Below, piece after piece: positions 52,126 to 61,996 of a DNA stretch of 64,000 nt. Origin of the DNA: Citricoccus sp. K5 (GTDB lineage Bacteria; Actinomycetota; Actinomycetes; Actinomycetales; Micrococcaceae); contig NZ_LR732817.1 in NCBI RefSeq assembly GCF_902506195.1, forward strand, positions 699,147-763,146, written 5' to 3'. The stretch's first letter is position 1. Every line of letters begins with the position of its first letter. Below the pieces are notes generated by a model. The model saw nothing but the letters and a program-made list of their open reading frames with translations. It searched no databases and was not told the origin of the DNA. The translations under genes were made by a program, and so were the position numbers.

Positions 52126-53091
52126 ATGCACTATTGGGACGGCCTAGCCGCCGTACCGGAGAGTCCCGCACCCTCCGTGGTCACCATCGGGAACTTCGAC
52201 GGGGTGCACCGTGGTCACCTCCAGGTCCTCGACCAGGTCGTCTCCGCCGCGCGCGGTTCCGGGGCGACGTCCGTGGCCATCACCTTCGACCCGCACCCCC
52301 GGGTGGTGCACCGGCCCAATGACCTCCAGGAGGCCATCACCGGCTACGAGGAGAAGGCGCGGCTGATCGAGCAGGCCGGCATCGACGCGATGCTGGTCAT
52401 TCACTACACCCTCGAGTTCGCCCAGCAGAGCCCCGAGGAGTTCGTCAAGAACGTGATCGTGGACGCCGTCAACGCCACGGCGGTGGTGGTGGGCCGGGAC
52501 GTCCGCTTCGGCTACCGCAACTCCGGTGACTTCGGCACCATGGTGGAACTCGGCCGGACGTACGGCTTCGAGGTCATCGACGTCGCCGACTTCGGCGAGG
52601 ACCGCCGCTGCTCCTCCACCTGGATCCGCGAATCGCTGCGCGAGGGCGAGGTCCGCGAGGCCGCCGGCGTGCTGGGCCGCAACCACCGCGTGCATGGCGA
52701 GGTCGTCCACGGCTTCGCCCGGGGCCGCGAGCTGGGGTTCCCCACCGCCAACCTCTCCGACGAGGTCCAGGGCATGATCCCGGCCGACGGCGTCTACGCC
52801 GGCTGGCTCTTCGACGAGGCGCACCGGCGATGGCCCGTCGCCATCTCGATCGGCTCCAACCCGACCTTCGAGGGGGTGTCCCGGGTGGTCGAGGCCCATG
52901 TCATCGACCGGCCGCAGGAGCAGGTCGAGGACTTCGACCTGTACGGCCAGTTCGTCACGATCGAGTTCGTGGAGCGGCTGCGCGGCATGGTCGCGTTCGA
53001 GGGCATCCCCAAACTCGTCGAGCAGATGACCCAGGACGTCGACCGCACGCGTGAGGTCCTCGCCGCGGTGCCGGCGGACCCACGTCCGTGA
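52126..53091 (+). CDS. ribF: Bifunctional riboflavin kinase / FAD synthetase
   Basis: A 321-residue RibF making FMN and then FAD. The nucleotidyltransferase domain has SVVTIGNFDGVHRGHLQVLD (GNFDGVHxGH) and SSTWIRESLREGEV. The kinase domain has HGFARGRELGFPTANLSDEV (GxxxGxPTANL) and ISIGSNPTFEG. GGAGGG precedes ATG 52126. It follows truB, as in most bacteria, after two small membrane genes. Confidence 0.96.
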   Translation: MHYWDGLAAVPESPAPSVVTIGNFDGVHRGHLQVLDQVVSAARGSGATSVAITFDPHPRVVHRPNDLQEAITGYEEKARLIEQAGIDAMLVIHYTLEFAQQSPEEFVKNVIVDAVNATAVVVGRDVRFGYRNSGDFGTMVELGRTYGFEVIDVADFGEDRRCSSTWIRESLREGEVREAAGVLGRNHRVHGEVVHGFARGRELGFPTANLSDEVQGMIPADGVYAGWLFDEAHRRWPVAISIGSNPTFEGVSRVVEAHVIDRPQEQVEDFDLYGQFVTIEFVERLRGMVAFEGIPKLVEQMTQDVDRTREVLAAVPADPRP

Positions 53092-53909
53092 CCGTGCGGT
53101 GTGAGCACAGGGACAGTCCGGTGACAGGTCCCGTCCCGAACCGGCCTGGTGGGGACCCCCGCCTCGACAGCGCCTCCCGCCAGAGCCTCGGGGCCGCGTT
53201 CGTCACCGGGGGAGAGCACTACCACGCGGTGCGGCCCTCCTACCCGGAGCAGACCGTCGACTTCCTGGTCCCGGCCGGTGCCCGCACCGCCGTGGACCTC
53301 GGCGCCGGCACCGGCCTCTTCACCCGGCTGCTGGCGGACCGGGGGCTCGAGGTCACCGCCGTGGACCCCTCAGCCTCCATGCTGGAACCGCTGCGGCGCG
53401 CGGTGCCCTCCGCCGCCGTCGTGCAGGCGGCCGCGGAACACACCGGACTGGACTCCGGCGGATTCGACCTGGTCACAAGCGCGCAGGCGTGGCACTGGAT
53501 CGACCCGGACGCCGGCTCGGCGGAGGCCGCGCGGCTGCTGCGCCCCGGCGGGACGCTGGCCCTGGTGTGGAACCAACTGGACACCTCCGTGCCCTGGGTC
53601 CACCGGCTCACCCGGATCATGCACGCCGGGGATGTCCATGCGGCCGGCTCCGGCCGGCCATCGCGGCGCACGCGCGCTCCCTTCGGAGCTGAGGAGCACC
53701 ACGAGGTGCGCTGGACGGACCGCACGACGCCGGCCGGCCTCCATGCGCTGATGGCGTCCCGTTCGTATTGGCTCCGCTCGGGCGAGCACATCCACGCGCG
53801 GATGACCGCCAACCTCGAGTGGTACCTGCACGAACACCTGGGATTCGCTACGGATGAGACGATCGAGCTGCCGTACCTGACGCTCGCGCTGCGCACGCGA
53901 CGGGACTGA
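53088..53909 (+). CDS. Class I SAM-dependent methyltransferase
   Basis: A 273-residue methyltransferase. SAM-binding motif I is TAVDLGAGTGLFTRLLADRG with the following acidic VTAVDPSASML. AWHWIDPDAGSAEAARLLRPGG marks motifs around the YjgH-like/ubiquinone methyltransferase type. The acceptor is unknown. GTG 53088 overlaps the ribF stop by GTGA. It is the last gene of the operon; the rpsO promoter follows. Confidence 0.87.
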   Translation: MTVRCEHRDSPVTGPVPNRPGGDPRLDSASRQSLGAAFVTGGEHYHAVRPSYPEQTVDFLVPAGARTAVDLGAGTGLFTRLLADRGLEVTAVDPSASMLEPLRRAVPSAAVVQAAAEHTGLDSGGFDLVTSAQAWHWIDPDAGSAEAARLLRPGGTLALVWNQLDTSVPWVHRLTRIMHAGDVHAAGSGRPSRRTRAPFGAEEHHEVRWTDRTTPAGLHALMASRSYWLRSGEHIHARMTANLEWYLHEHLGFATDETIELPYLTLALRTRRD

Positions 53910-53924
53910 GGGCACCCGGACTGC

Positions 53925-53930
53925 TAGACT
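53925..53930 (+). promoter_or_regulatory. rpsO promoter -10 box
   Basis: TAGACT followed by GG; the leader to GTG 54009 is about 70 nt, a length that suits S15 autoregulation. Confidence 0.5.
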
Positions 53931-54008
53931 GGTGTGTTGGTGCCCGCTGCAGTCCGCGGTGGCGGGATCCACCATTTCTGATCGCGGCACAACTCATAAG
54001 GAGTTCGC

Positions 54009-54278
54009 GTGGCACTCGACCCCGCCGTCAAGCAGGACATCATGAAGGAATACGCCACCCACGAGGGCGACACCGGTTCCCCGGAAGTACAGGTTGCTGT
54101 GCTGTCCCGTCGCATCTTGGACCTGACGGAACACCTGAAGTCTCACAAGCACGACCACCACACCCGCCGCGGCCTGATGGCCCTGGTCGGTCGCCGTCGT
54201 CGTATGCTCGGATACCTCGAGCGCACCGACATCGAGCGCTACCGCTCGCTGATCGGGCGCCTCGGCCTGCGTAAGTGA
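54009..54278 (+). CDS. rpsO: 30S ribosomal protein S15
   Basis: An 89-residue S15. [20 protein letters not shown] and [20 protein letters not shown] plus [16 protein letters not shown] are exact family signatures. AAGGAG precedes GTG 54009. It is followed by an intrinsic terminator, then by the pnp promoter. Confidence 0.97.
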   Translation: MALDPAVKQDIMKEYATHEGDTGSPEVQVAVLSRRILDLTEHLKSHKHDHHTRRGLMALVGRRRRMLGYLERTDIERYRSLIGRLGLRK

Positions 54279-54290
54279 CATCCTGACTTC

Positions 54291-54335
54291 AGGCGGCGTC
54301 CCGCGTATGGGGTTTCCCCCTTCGGGCCGCCGCCT
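54291..54335 (+). terminator. Terminator after rpsO
   Basis: AGGCGGCG pairs with CGCCGCCT (8 bp), with a long inner arm, ending in TTT at 54335-54337. The -10 box of pnp begins within this T-run. Confidence 0.55.
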
Positions 54336-54336
54336 T

Positions 54337-54342
54337 TAGTCT
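54337..54342 (+). promoter_or_regulatory. pnp promoter -10 box
   Basis: TAGTCT followed by GG. The leader to ATG 54539 is about 190 nt and may take part in autoregulation by PNPase. Confidence 0.45.
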
Positions 54343-54538
54343 GGTCCGGGAGGGTCACCCGATGTGACCGTCCCTGCTGCATACCAGTCAGCACCCCCAT
54401 CAAGCCCGTCACGTCCATCCATTCGCGGTCCTCGACAGTGGCTTCCGGAACCTCACGACCATCGTGTCCGAGCGTCCGGAGGCTTCGATCGAAGACCGGG
54501 TGGTGACGCGGCGGGCCGTGAAGAAAGGACACCCACCC

Positions 54539-56815
54539 ATGGAGGGTCCCGAAATCAAGTTCGCCGAAGCCGTCATCGACAACGGCACCTACGGCCAGCG
54601 CGTCGTGCGCTTCGAAACCGGCCGTCTGGCCCAGCAGGCCGCCGGCGCGGCCATGGTCTACATCGACGAGGAGACCTCGATGCTGTCGGCCACGACCGTC
54701 GGCAAGTCCCCGCGTGAAGGCTTCGACTTCTTCCCGCTGACCGTGGACGTCGAGGAGCGCATGTACGCCGCCGGCCGCATCCCCGGTTCGTTCTTCCGCC
54801 GCGAGGGCCGCCCGTCCACGGACGCCGTCCTCACCTGCCGCCTGATCGACCGCCCGCTGCGTCCCGCGTTCACCAAGGGCATCCGCAACGAGGTCCAGGT
54901 CGTCGTGACCGTCACCTCGATCGCCCCGGACGAGGTCTACGACACGGTGGCCATCAACGCCGCCTCGATGTCCACCCAGCTCTCCGGCCTGCCGTTCTCC
55001 GGCCCGATCGGCGGCGTGCGCGTGGCCCTGATCGACGACGGCACCGGCAGCCGCCAGTGGGTCGCCTTCCCGAAGCACTCCCAGCTCAAGGACGCCGTGT
55101 TCAACATGGCCGTGGCCGGCCGTGTGGCCGGGGACGACATCGCCGTGATGATGGTCGAGGCCGAGGCCACCCCGGACTCCTGGAACCTGATCAAGGAACA
55201 GGGCGCCACTGCTCCGACCGAGGAGATCGTGGCCGAGGGCCTCGAGGCTGCCAAGCCGTTCATCAAGGCTCTCTGCGACGCCCAGGCCGATCTGGCCCAG
55301 CGCGCCGCGAAGGCCCCTGTCGAGATCCCGGTCTTCAAGGACTACGAGGACGATGCCTACGAGGCCGTGGAGCAGTTCGCCGCCGCCCGCCTGCAGGAGA
55401 TCTACTCGATTGCCGACAAGCTGGAGCGCCAGAACACGGATGACGCCTACCGCGCCGAGGTCGTCGAGGCCCTGGCGGGCGAGGGCACCCAGTTCGAGCA
55501 GCGCCGCGGCGAGATTGCCAAGGCCTACGGCGCGGTGACCAAGAAGGCCGTGCGCCAGCAGATCCTGACCAACCAGGTCCGCATCGACGGCCGTGGCCTC
55601 ACGGACATCCGCAAGCTGACCGCCGAGGTGGAGGTCCTGCCGCGCGTGCACGGTTCGGCCATCTTCGAGCGCGGCGAGACCCAGATCATGGGTGTCACCA
55701 CGCTGAACATGCTGAAGATGGAACAGCAGATCGACTCGCTGGCCCCGGAGACACGCAAGCGTTACCTGCACCACTACAACTTCCCGCCGTACTCCGTCGG
55801 CGAGACCGGCCGCGTGGGCTCGCCGAAGCGGCGCGAGATCGGCCACGGTGCCCTCGCCGAGCGCGCCATGGTCCCGGTGCTGCCGTCCCGCGAGGAGTTC
55901 CCCTACGCGATCCGCCAGGTCTCCGAGGCGCTGGGCTCCAACGGGTCCACCTCCATGGGCTCCGTCTGCGCCTCCACCCTGTCGATGCTGAACGCCGGTG
56001 TGCCCCTGAAGGCCGCCGTGGCCGGCATCGCGATGGGCCTGGTCTCGGACACCGTGGACGGTCAGACCCGCTACGCCGCCCTGACGGACATCCTCGGCGC
56101 CGAGGATGCCTTCGGCGACATGGACTTCAAGGTGGCCGGCACCTCCGAGTTCGTCACCGCGATCCAGCTGGACACCAAGCTCGACGGCATCCCGGCCTCC
56201 GTGCTGGCCGCCGCGCTGACCCAGGCCCGTGAGGCCCGCCTGCACATCCTGGGTGTCCTGAACGCCGCGATCGATGCCCCGGACGAGATGAGCCAGTACG
56301 CACCGCGCATCATCGCGGTCAAGATCCCGGTGGACAAGATCGGTGCGGTCATCGGCCCCAAGGGCGCCATGATCAACCAGATCCAGGACGACACGGGTGC
56401 GGACATCTCCATCGAGGACGACGGCACCGTGCTGATCGGAGCCACCGAGGGTTCGGCAGCCGAGGCCGCCCGTTCCGCGGTCAACGCCATCGCCAACCCG
56501 CAGGTCCCCGAGGTCGGCGAGCGCTACCTCGGCACCGTGGTGAAGCTGACCACCTTCGGTGCGTTCGTGTCCCTCACCCCGGGCAAGGACGGCCTGCTGC
56601 ACATCTCCGAGCTGCGCAAGATCAACGAGGGCAAGCGCGTCGAGGACGTGGAGGACGTCGTCGAGGTCGGCCAGAAGATCCAGGTCGAGATCACCAAGAT
56701 CGACGACCGCGGCAAGCTGTCCCTGGCCCCCGTGGTCGAGGGCGGCGAGTCCGAGAACAACGAGTCGGATGCCGTGTCGGACGCCGATGAGTCTGACAAG
56801 TCCGAGGAGAACTGA
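54539..56815 (+). CDS. pnp: Polyribonucleotide nucleotidyltransferase (PNPase)
   Basis: A 758-residue phosphorolytic exoribonuclease. First RNase PH domain: [20 protein letters not shown]. Second RNase PH domain: [20 protein letters not shown] and [20 protein letters not shown], then [22 protein letters not shown] domain: [21 protein letters not shown]1 domain: [23 protein letters not shown] 54539 has AAAGGA 9 nt upstream. A frame extension upstream to 54464 is not needed for the family. Acidic C-terminus. Confidence 0.96.
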   Translation: MEGPEIKFAEAVIDNGTYGQRVVRFETGRLAQQAAGAAMVYIDEETSMLSATTVGKSPREGFDFFPLTVDVEERMYAAGRIPGSFFRREGRPSTDAVLTCRLIDRPLRPAFTKGIRNEVQVVVTVTSIAPDEVYDTVAINAASMSTQLSGLPFSGPIGGVRVALIDDGTGSRQWVAFPKHSQLKDAVFNMAVAGRVAGDDIAVMMVEAEATPDSWNLIKEQGATAPTEEIVAEGLEAAKPFIKALCDAQADLAQRAAKAPVEIPVFKDYEDDAYEAVEQFAAARLQEIYSIADKLERQNTDDAYRAEVVEALAGEGTQFEQRRGEIAKAYGAVTKKAVRQQILTNQVRIDGRGLTDIRKLTAEVEVLPRVHGSAIFERGETQIMGVTTLNMLKMEQQIDSLAPETRKRYLHHYNFPPYSVGETGRVGSPKRREIGHGALAERAMVPVLPSREEFPYAIRQVSEALGSNGSTSMGSVCASTLSMLNAGVPLKAAVAGIAMGLVSDTVDGQTRYAALTDILGAEDAFGDMDFKVAGTSEFVTAIQLDTKLDGIPASVLAAALTQAREARLHILGVLNAAIDAPDEMSQYAPRIIAVKIPVDKIGAVIGPKGAMINQIQDDTGADISIEDDGTVLIGATEGSAAEAARSAVNAIANPQVPEVGERYLGTVVKLTTFGAFVSLTPGKDGLLHISELRKINEGKRVEDVEDVVEVGQKIQVEITKIDDRGKLSLAPVVEGGESENNESDAVSDADESDKSEEN

Positions 56816-56860
56816 TCTCCCGCTGATCGCCTGAAGGAGCTGACCCGTCAGCTCCACCGG

Positions 56861-56892
56861 CCCGTGGCCCGCACTTCGGTGCGGGCCGCGGG
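56861..56892 (+). terminator. Terminator after pnp
   Basis: GGCCCGCAC, TTCG tetraloop, GTGCGGGCC (9 bp), extended by CCCG/CGGG around a T-G pair; no T-run. Confidence 0.65.
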
Positions 56893-56931
56893 TGGTTAAC
56901 GTCCCGGTGAGGCCAGCCGCGGCGGCGCTGG

Positions 56932-56937
56932 TAGTTT
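56932..56937 (+). promoter_or_regulatory. -10 box of M16 peptidase gene
   Basis: TAGTTT, seven bases including GGAGG, then ATG 56945. Either a leaderless start or a very short leader is possible. Confidence 0.45.
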
Positions 56938-56944
56938 CGGAGGC

Positions 56945-58282
56945 ATGAGTCCTACGCTGCCGATTCCCGCTGATTTCACCGGAACCATCCAGGACGCCGG
57001 CCATGGCTCCGTGGTCCGGCGTTCCGTGTTGCCCGGAGGAGTCCGGGTGCTGACGGAGGCGATGCCGGACCAGCGCTCGGTCACCATCGGCTTCTGGATC
57101 GCCGTGGGATCACGGGACGAGGCGGAGGGCGGATTCGGCTCGACGCATTTCCTGGAGCACCTGCTCTTCAAGGGCACCCCCACCCGGTCGGCCATGGACA
57201 TCGCCACCGCGTTCGATCGCGTCGGCGGGGAGTCCAACGCCTCCACGGCCAAGGAGTCCACGTGCTATCACGCCAGGGTGCTGGACACCGACCTGCCGAT
57301 GGCCATCGACGTCATCACGGACATGGTCACCTCCGCCCTGATCGATGCGACCGAGCTCGAGACGGAGCGCGGGGTGATCCTCGAGGAACTGGCCATGGAT
57401 GCCGACGATCCCATCGACACCGCGCACGAGGCCCTGGCAGCGGCCCTGCTGGACGGTCATGAGCTGGGCCGTCCCATCGGCGGCACCGCCGAGACCATCA
57501 ACGCCGTGACACGTGAGCGCGTGCTGGAGCACTACCGCCAGTGGTACCGCCCGGACGAATTGGTGGTGACCGCTGCCGGCGGCCTGGACCATGACGAGGT
57601 GTGCCGGCTCGTGGTCGAGGCGTTGGAACGCTCGGGCTGGAACCTGCCGGACGGCGCTTCCCCCGCCCCGCGGCGCAGCCATGTGTACACGGGAGCGGGG
57701 ATCTCCGAGGGTTTGCACCGGATCTCCCGGCCGGTGGAGCAGTCCTCGATCCTGGTCGGCGGGCGCTCAGTCCACTCCCTGGATCCCGACCGGTTCGCGC
57801 TGGCCCTGATGAACTCCACCCTGGGAGGGGGCATGAGTTCGCGCCTGTTCCAGGAGATCCGGGAGAAGCGCGGCCTGGCCTACAACACCTACTCCTTCTC
57901 TGCCGCCTATTCGGACGTCGGCTACTTCGGTCTCTACGCCGGCTGCTCCCCGCAGAAGGCCGACTCCGTGGCCGAGCTCATGGTCTCGGAACTGGAGCGC
58001 CTGGCCGAGCACGGCATCACCGACGAGGAACTGGAACGCGCCCGCGGCCAGCTCTCCGGCGGCACCGTGCTCGGGCTGGAGGACACCGGGTCCCGGATGT
58101 CCCGCCTGGGCCGGGCCGAACTGGTCACGGGGGAGTTCGTTGACCTGGACGGGGCCCTGGACCGGCTGCGCGCCGTCACGGCCGCGCAGGTGCAGGCGGT
58201 GGCCCAGAGACTGGCGGCCTCCCCGCGGGCCACGATCATGGTCGGCCCGGACGTGTCGGCGGACGGGCTCTCCGGCAGCTGA
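56945..58282 (+). CDS. M16 family (pitrilysin-type) metallopeptidase
   Basis: A 445-residue peptidase, PepR-like. The inverted zinc motif HxxEH is in STHFLEHLLFKGT, with the downstream Glu in ETERGVILEELAMDADDP. LGGGMSSRLFQEIREKRGLA is the C-domain signature. It probably degrades peptides or processes proteins; in mycobacteria the homologue follows pnp too. ATG 56945 begins five residues before an open PIPADF sequence. Confidence 0.93.
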   Translation: MSPTLPIPADFTGTIQDAGHGSVVRRSVLPGGVRVLTEAMPDQRSVTIGFWIAVGSRDEAEGGFGSTHFLEHLLFKGTPTRSAMDIATAFDRVGGESNASTAKESTCYHARVLDTDLPMAIDVITDMVTSALIDATELETERGVILEELAMDADDPIDTAHEALAAALLDGHELGRPIGGTAETINAVTRERVLEHYRQWYRPDELVVTAAGGLDHDEVCRLVVEALERSGWNLPDGASPAPRRSHVYTGAGISEGLHRISRPVEQSSILVGGRSVHSLDPDRFALALMNSTLGGGMSSRLFQEIREKRGLAYNTYSFSAAYSDVGYFGLYAGCSPQKADSVAELMVSELERLAEHGITDEELERARGQLSGGTVLGLEDTGSRMSRLGRAELVTGEFVDLDGALDRLRAVTAAQVQAVAQRLAASPRATIMVGPDVSADGLSGS

Positions 58283-58438
58283 GCGTTTCCAGGACGTTTC
58301 CATCCGCGCCTTCCACGGGGAGTCGCTTGACTCGGCGTGGCGTGTGCAACATTCTGGACGGCATCGACCTCTCACAGGCCGATCCGTCGCCCGAGGGGTC
58401 GGGTACCGCACCACGGACAGAAAGACCGGTTCACCGTC

Positions 58439-59953
58439 ATGGATCAACTGCAAACAGTGCTGGACAACATCGGCTCGTTCGTCTGGGGTCCGTTCTTCCT
58501 CATCCCCCTGCTGTTGGGCACCGGCCTCTACCTGACCATCCGTCTGGGCTTCCTGCAGTTCCACAAGCTCTTTCCCGCCCTGAACCTGGGGATCATCCGT
58601 CGGCGGGATGCGGACACCGAGGGAGACATCTCCCAGTTCCAGGCCCTGACCACCGCCCTGGCCGCCACGGTCGGCACCGGGAACATCGTGGGTGTGGCCA
58701 CCGCGATCGGTATCGGCGGACCGGGTGCCCTGTTCTGGATGTGGGTCACGGGACTGCTGGGCATGGCCTCGAAGTACTCCGAGGCGTACCTGGCCGTCCG
58801 GTTCCGCACCACCGACGAGGCCGGTGACAAGTCCGGCGGCCCGCAGTACTACCTGCAGAAGGCCATCAAGGGTCCCGTCGGCAAGATCCTGGCACTCACC
58901 TTCGCGGTCTTCGCCTTCCTCGCCTCCTTCGGCATCGGCAACATGACCCAGAGCAACTCCATCGCGGCCAACGTCGAAGGCTCCTGGAACGTGGCCCCAT
59001 GGATCACCGGCATCATCCTGACCGTCATGACGCTGCTGGTGCTGGTGGGCGGAATCAAGTCCATCGGCAAGGTCACCGCCGGATTCGTTCCCGTCATGAT
59101 CGTCTTCTACGTGGCCGCCTCGCTCTACATCCTGATCGTCAACCTCGTGGACATCCCGGCCGCCTTCGCGCTCATCTTCACCGATGCCTTCACCGGCACG
59201 GCCGCGGTCGGGGGCTTCACCGGCTCGATCCTCATCATCGCCATCCAGTACGGCGTGGCCCGCGGTATGTTCTCCAATGAATCCGGGATGGGCTCGGCGG
59301 CGATCGCGGCGGCAGCGGCCCAGACGTCCCACCCGGTCCGTCAGGGCCTGGTGTCCATGACGCAGACGTTCATCGATACGCTGATCGTGGTGACCTGCAC
59401 CGGCCTGGTGATCATCACGACCGGGGCGTGGAACGTGATCGACGAGGCCACCGGTGAGCAGATCTCCGCGGCGCTGATGACCGGCGAGGCCTTCTCCCAC
59501 GGCCTGCCCGGCGAATGGGGTCACTGGATCGTCACCATCGGCCTGATCATGTTCGCCTTCTCCACCATCCTCGGATGGTCCTACTACGGTGAGCGCAACG
59601 TGGAACGCCTCTTCGGTCAGCGGCTCGTGATGCCCTACCGAGTCGTGTTCTCCCTCGTGGTGTTCGTGGGCTGCACCGTGCCGCTGTCCATTGTCTGGAG
59701 TTTCTCCGACATCATGAACGGCCTGATGGCCCTGCCGAACCTCATCGGACTGCTGGTCCTCTCCGGCTTGGTCGCCCGCGAGACCCGGCACTACCTCAAG
59801 CATGATCCGAAGCTGGTGGCCAGCACCGCCGAGATCGAGGCCTTCATGGTGGACCGGCCAGGCTGGGCGGACTGGAAGTCCGGCAACGTGGTCGGCTCAT
59901 CCCGCACGCACACCGGGCGGGCGCCGGTGGAGTCCGTCCGAGACCTGGACTAG
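58439..59953 (+). CDS. Alanine/glycine:cation symporter (AGCS)
   Basis: A 504-residue sodium/amino-acid symporter with about 10-11 helices. TALAATVGTGNIVGVATAIG and PGALFWMWVTGLLGMASKYS are the AGCS signatures. GVARGMFSNESGMGSAAIAA and WSYYGERNVERLFG follow. It would import alanine or glycine with sodium. ATG 58439 lacks a strong ribosome binding site. The 150 bp upstream carry no gene. A hairpin follows at 59963. Confidence 0.92.
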   Translation: MDQLQTVLDNIGSFVWGPFFLIPLLLGTGLYLTIRLGFLQFHKLFPALNLGIIRRRDADTEGDISQFQALTTALAATVGTGNIVGVATAIGIGGPGALFWMWVTGLLGMASKYSEAYLAVRFRTTDEAGDKSGGPQYYLQKAIKGPVGKILALTFAVFAFLASFGIGNMTQSNSIAANVEGSWNVAPWITGIILTVMTLLVLVGGIKSIGKVTAGFVPVMIVFYVAASLYILIVNLVDIPAAFALIFTDAFTGTAAVGGFTGSILIIAIQYGVARGMFSNESGMGSAAIAAAAAQTSHPVRQGLVSMTQTFIDTLIVVTCTGLVIITTGAWNVIDEATGEQISAALMTGEAFSHGLPGEWGHWIVTIGLIMFAFSTILGWSYYGERNVERLFGQRLVMPYRVVFSLVVFVGCTVPLSIVWSFSDIMNGLMALPNLIGLLVLSGLVARETRHYLKHDPKLVASTAEIEAFMVDRPGWADWKSGNVVGSSRTHTGRAPVESVRDLD

Positions 59954-59962
59954 CAGACACCT

Positions 59963-59989
59963 GCCGACGGCCCGCGCGGGGCCGTCGGC
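59963..59989 (+). terminator. Hairpin after symporter gene
   Basis: GCCGACGGCCC pairs with GGGCCGTCGGC (11 bp, 5-nt loop). No T-run. Confidence 0.55.
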
Positions 59990-60011
59990 GCCGAGGGCCT
60001 CCGGAGGCACC

Positions 60012-60017
60012 TAAACT
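60012..60017 (+). promoter_or_regulatory. -10 box of dapB
   Basis: TAAACT, then GGAGGTC and ATG 60025. The 7-nt gap holds a GGAGG that is too close to the ATG to work well, so a leaderless start is likely. Confidence 0.45.
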
Positions 60018-60024
60018 GGAGGTC

Positions 60025-60828
60025 ATGACTGCGCCCGAGACCGAATCCCGCACCGTATCCCGCCCCGAACTCAGCGCCGAGCCGATCCGGGTCGCCATCC
60101 TCGGAGCCACCGGCAAGATGGGCCGCTACGCCGTGGCGGCCGTGGGCGGAGCCCCGGATCTGGAGCTGGTGGCCGAACTCGGCTCCCGGGATCCCGTCTC
60201 GGCCGCCCTCGATGCCGGCGCGAGCCACGTGCTGGACCTCACCGTCCCGCAGGTCTCGCCGGACAACGTGGCCTTCGCCGTCGAGCACGGCCTGCACGCC
60301 GTCGTCGGGACCTCCGGCTGGTCCGCCGAGCGCCGGGAGACGCTCGCGGGGCAGCTGGCGGCGCATCCGGAGGTGGGCGTGCTGATCGCCCCGAACTTCT
60401 CGGTCGGCTCCGTCCTGGCCAGCGCCTTCGCCGCAAAGGCCGCCCGTCACTTCCCCTCGGTGGAGATCATCGAGATGCACCACCCGGACAAGGTCGATGC
60501 GCCTTCCGGCACGGCGGTGCGGACCGCGGGACTGATCGCGGACGCCCGCCAGGCGGCCGGCGTCGGAACCTCCCCGGACGCGACCGCCCATGATCCGCAC
60601 GGCGCCCGCGGGGCCCTGGTGGACGGGATCCGCGTGCACGCCGTGCGACTGCGCGGGCTGGAGGCCCACCAGGAGGTCCTGATGGGCGGGCCGGGGGAGC
60701 AGCTGGTCGTCCGTCACGACGCCTTCGACCGCGGGGCGTACATGCCCGGTGTCCTGCTGGGGCTGCGGACCGTGGCATCCCGGCCCGGCCTGGCCTACGG
60801 CCTGGACGCCTACCTGGACCTCGACTGA
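60025..60828 (+). CDS. dapB: 4-hydroxy-tetrahydrodipicolinate reductase
   Basis: A 267-residue enzyme of lysine/diaminopimelate synthesis, feeding peptidoglycan. The NAD(P)H motif is VAILGATGKMGRYAVAAV, and the catalytic HHPDKVDAPSGTAVRTAG is intact. NFSVGSVLASAFAAKAARHF lies between. The N-terminus carries a 20-residue polar extension. It follows the AGCS symporter and precedes a small membrane gene. Confidence 0.96.
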   Translation: MTAPETESRTVSRPELSAEPIRVAILGATGKMGRYAVAAVGGAPDLELVAELGSRDPVSAALDAGASHVLDLTVPQVSPDNVAFAVEHGLHAVVGTSGWSAERRETLAGQLAAHPEVGVLIAPNFSVGSVLASAFAAKAARHFPSVEIIEMHHPDKVDAPSGTAVRTAGLIADARQAAGVGTSPDATAHDPHGARGALVDGIRVHAVRLRGLEAHQEVLMGGPGEQLVVRHDAFDRGAYMPGVLLGLRTVASRPGLAYGLDAYLDLD

Positions 60829-60843
60829 GCTGGACCGGAGACG

Positions 60844-61293
60844 ATGAGAACCAAGATCGGAGTGGTGGCGATCGCCGCCCTCATGCTGCTGTTCGCCGTG
60901 GTGGCGGTCGTGTCCGCCGTGGGCTTCCTGCAGGCACCCCAGCCCATCGCCAAGATCCTCGGCGTGGCCGTGCTCTGCGTGGTCGCCGTGGGTGTGTGGA
61001 CGCTGTGGCGCGAGTTGCGCTTCGGACTCACGATGGAGAAGATGGGCCGCACCCTGGAGGCCGAGGGCGGACTGCCCGAGGACAACCTGCCCCGCTCGGC
61101 CGCGGGACGCATCGACCGCGCGGCCGCGGACGTCCAGTTCGAGACCTTCCGTGCGGAGGCCGAGGTCGCCCCGCGGGACTGGCGCTCCTGGTACCGGCTC
61201 TCCCTCGGCTACGACGCCTCCGGGGACCGTTCCCGGGCCCGGAAGGCCATGCGGGACGCGATGGCGTTGTACTCCGCCCGGTCAGGGAGCTGA
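60844..61293 (+). CDS. Membrane protein of unknown function, 149 aa
   Basis: A 149-residue protein with two N-terminal helices (IAALMLLFAVVAVVSAVGFL and ILGVAVLCVVAVGVWTLW), then a soluble part of about 95 residues with ending WYRLSLGYDASGDRSRARKA MRDA, which looks like one TPR-type helical pair. CGGAG precedes ATG 60844. It lies 15 nt behind dapB, so it is probably co-transcribed. Function unknown. Confidence 0.78.
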   Translation: MRTKIGVVAIAALMLLFAVVAVVSAVGFLQAPQPIAKILGVAVLCVVAVGVWTLWRELRFGLTMEKMGRTLEAEGGLPEDNLPRSAAGRIDRAAADVQFETFRAEAEVAPRDWRSWYRLSLGYDASGDRSRARKAMRDAMALYSARSGS

Positions 61294-61294
61294 G

Positions 61295-61314
61295 GGCCCG
61301 GCTCTGATCGGGCC
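61295..61314 (+). terminator. Weak hairpin after the dapB unit
   Basis: GGCCCG and CGGGCC with an 8-nt loop, followed by GTTCTC. Confidence 0.35.
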
Positions 61315-61359
61315 GTTCTCACCGGGCCGCGGGTGTGGCCAGGCGAGCCGCCGCCTCGG

Positions 61360-61365
61360 TACTGT
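61360..61365 (+). promoter_or_regulatory. -10 box of molybdenum hydroxylase operon
   Basis: TACTGT about 40 nt before TTG 61406; the spacer has GGGAGG directly in front of the start. Confidence 0.4.
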
Positions 61366-61405
61366 GTGCGCAGCAGGACCGCACACTGCCGGCCAGGGAG
61401 GGCCT

Positions 61406-61992
<587 letters not shown>

Positions 61993-61996
<4 letters not shown>

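Noticed and set aside
57767-59803. A 678-codon minus-strand open frame over the M16 peptidase and AGCS genes
   Set aside because: It covers two genes with catalytic and signature motifs on the plus strand and has none of its own.
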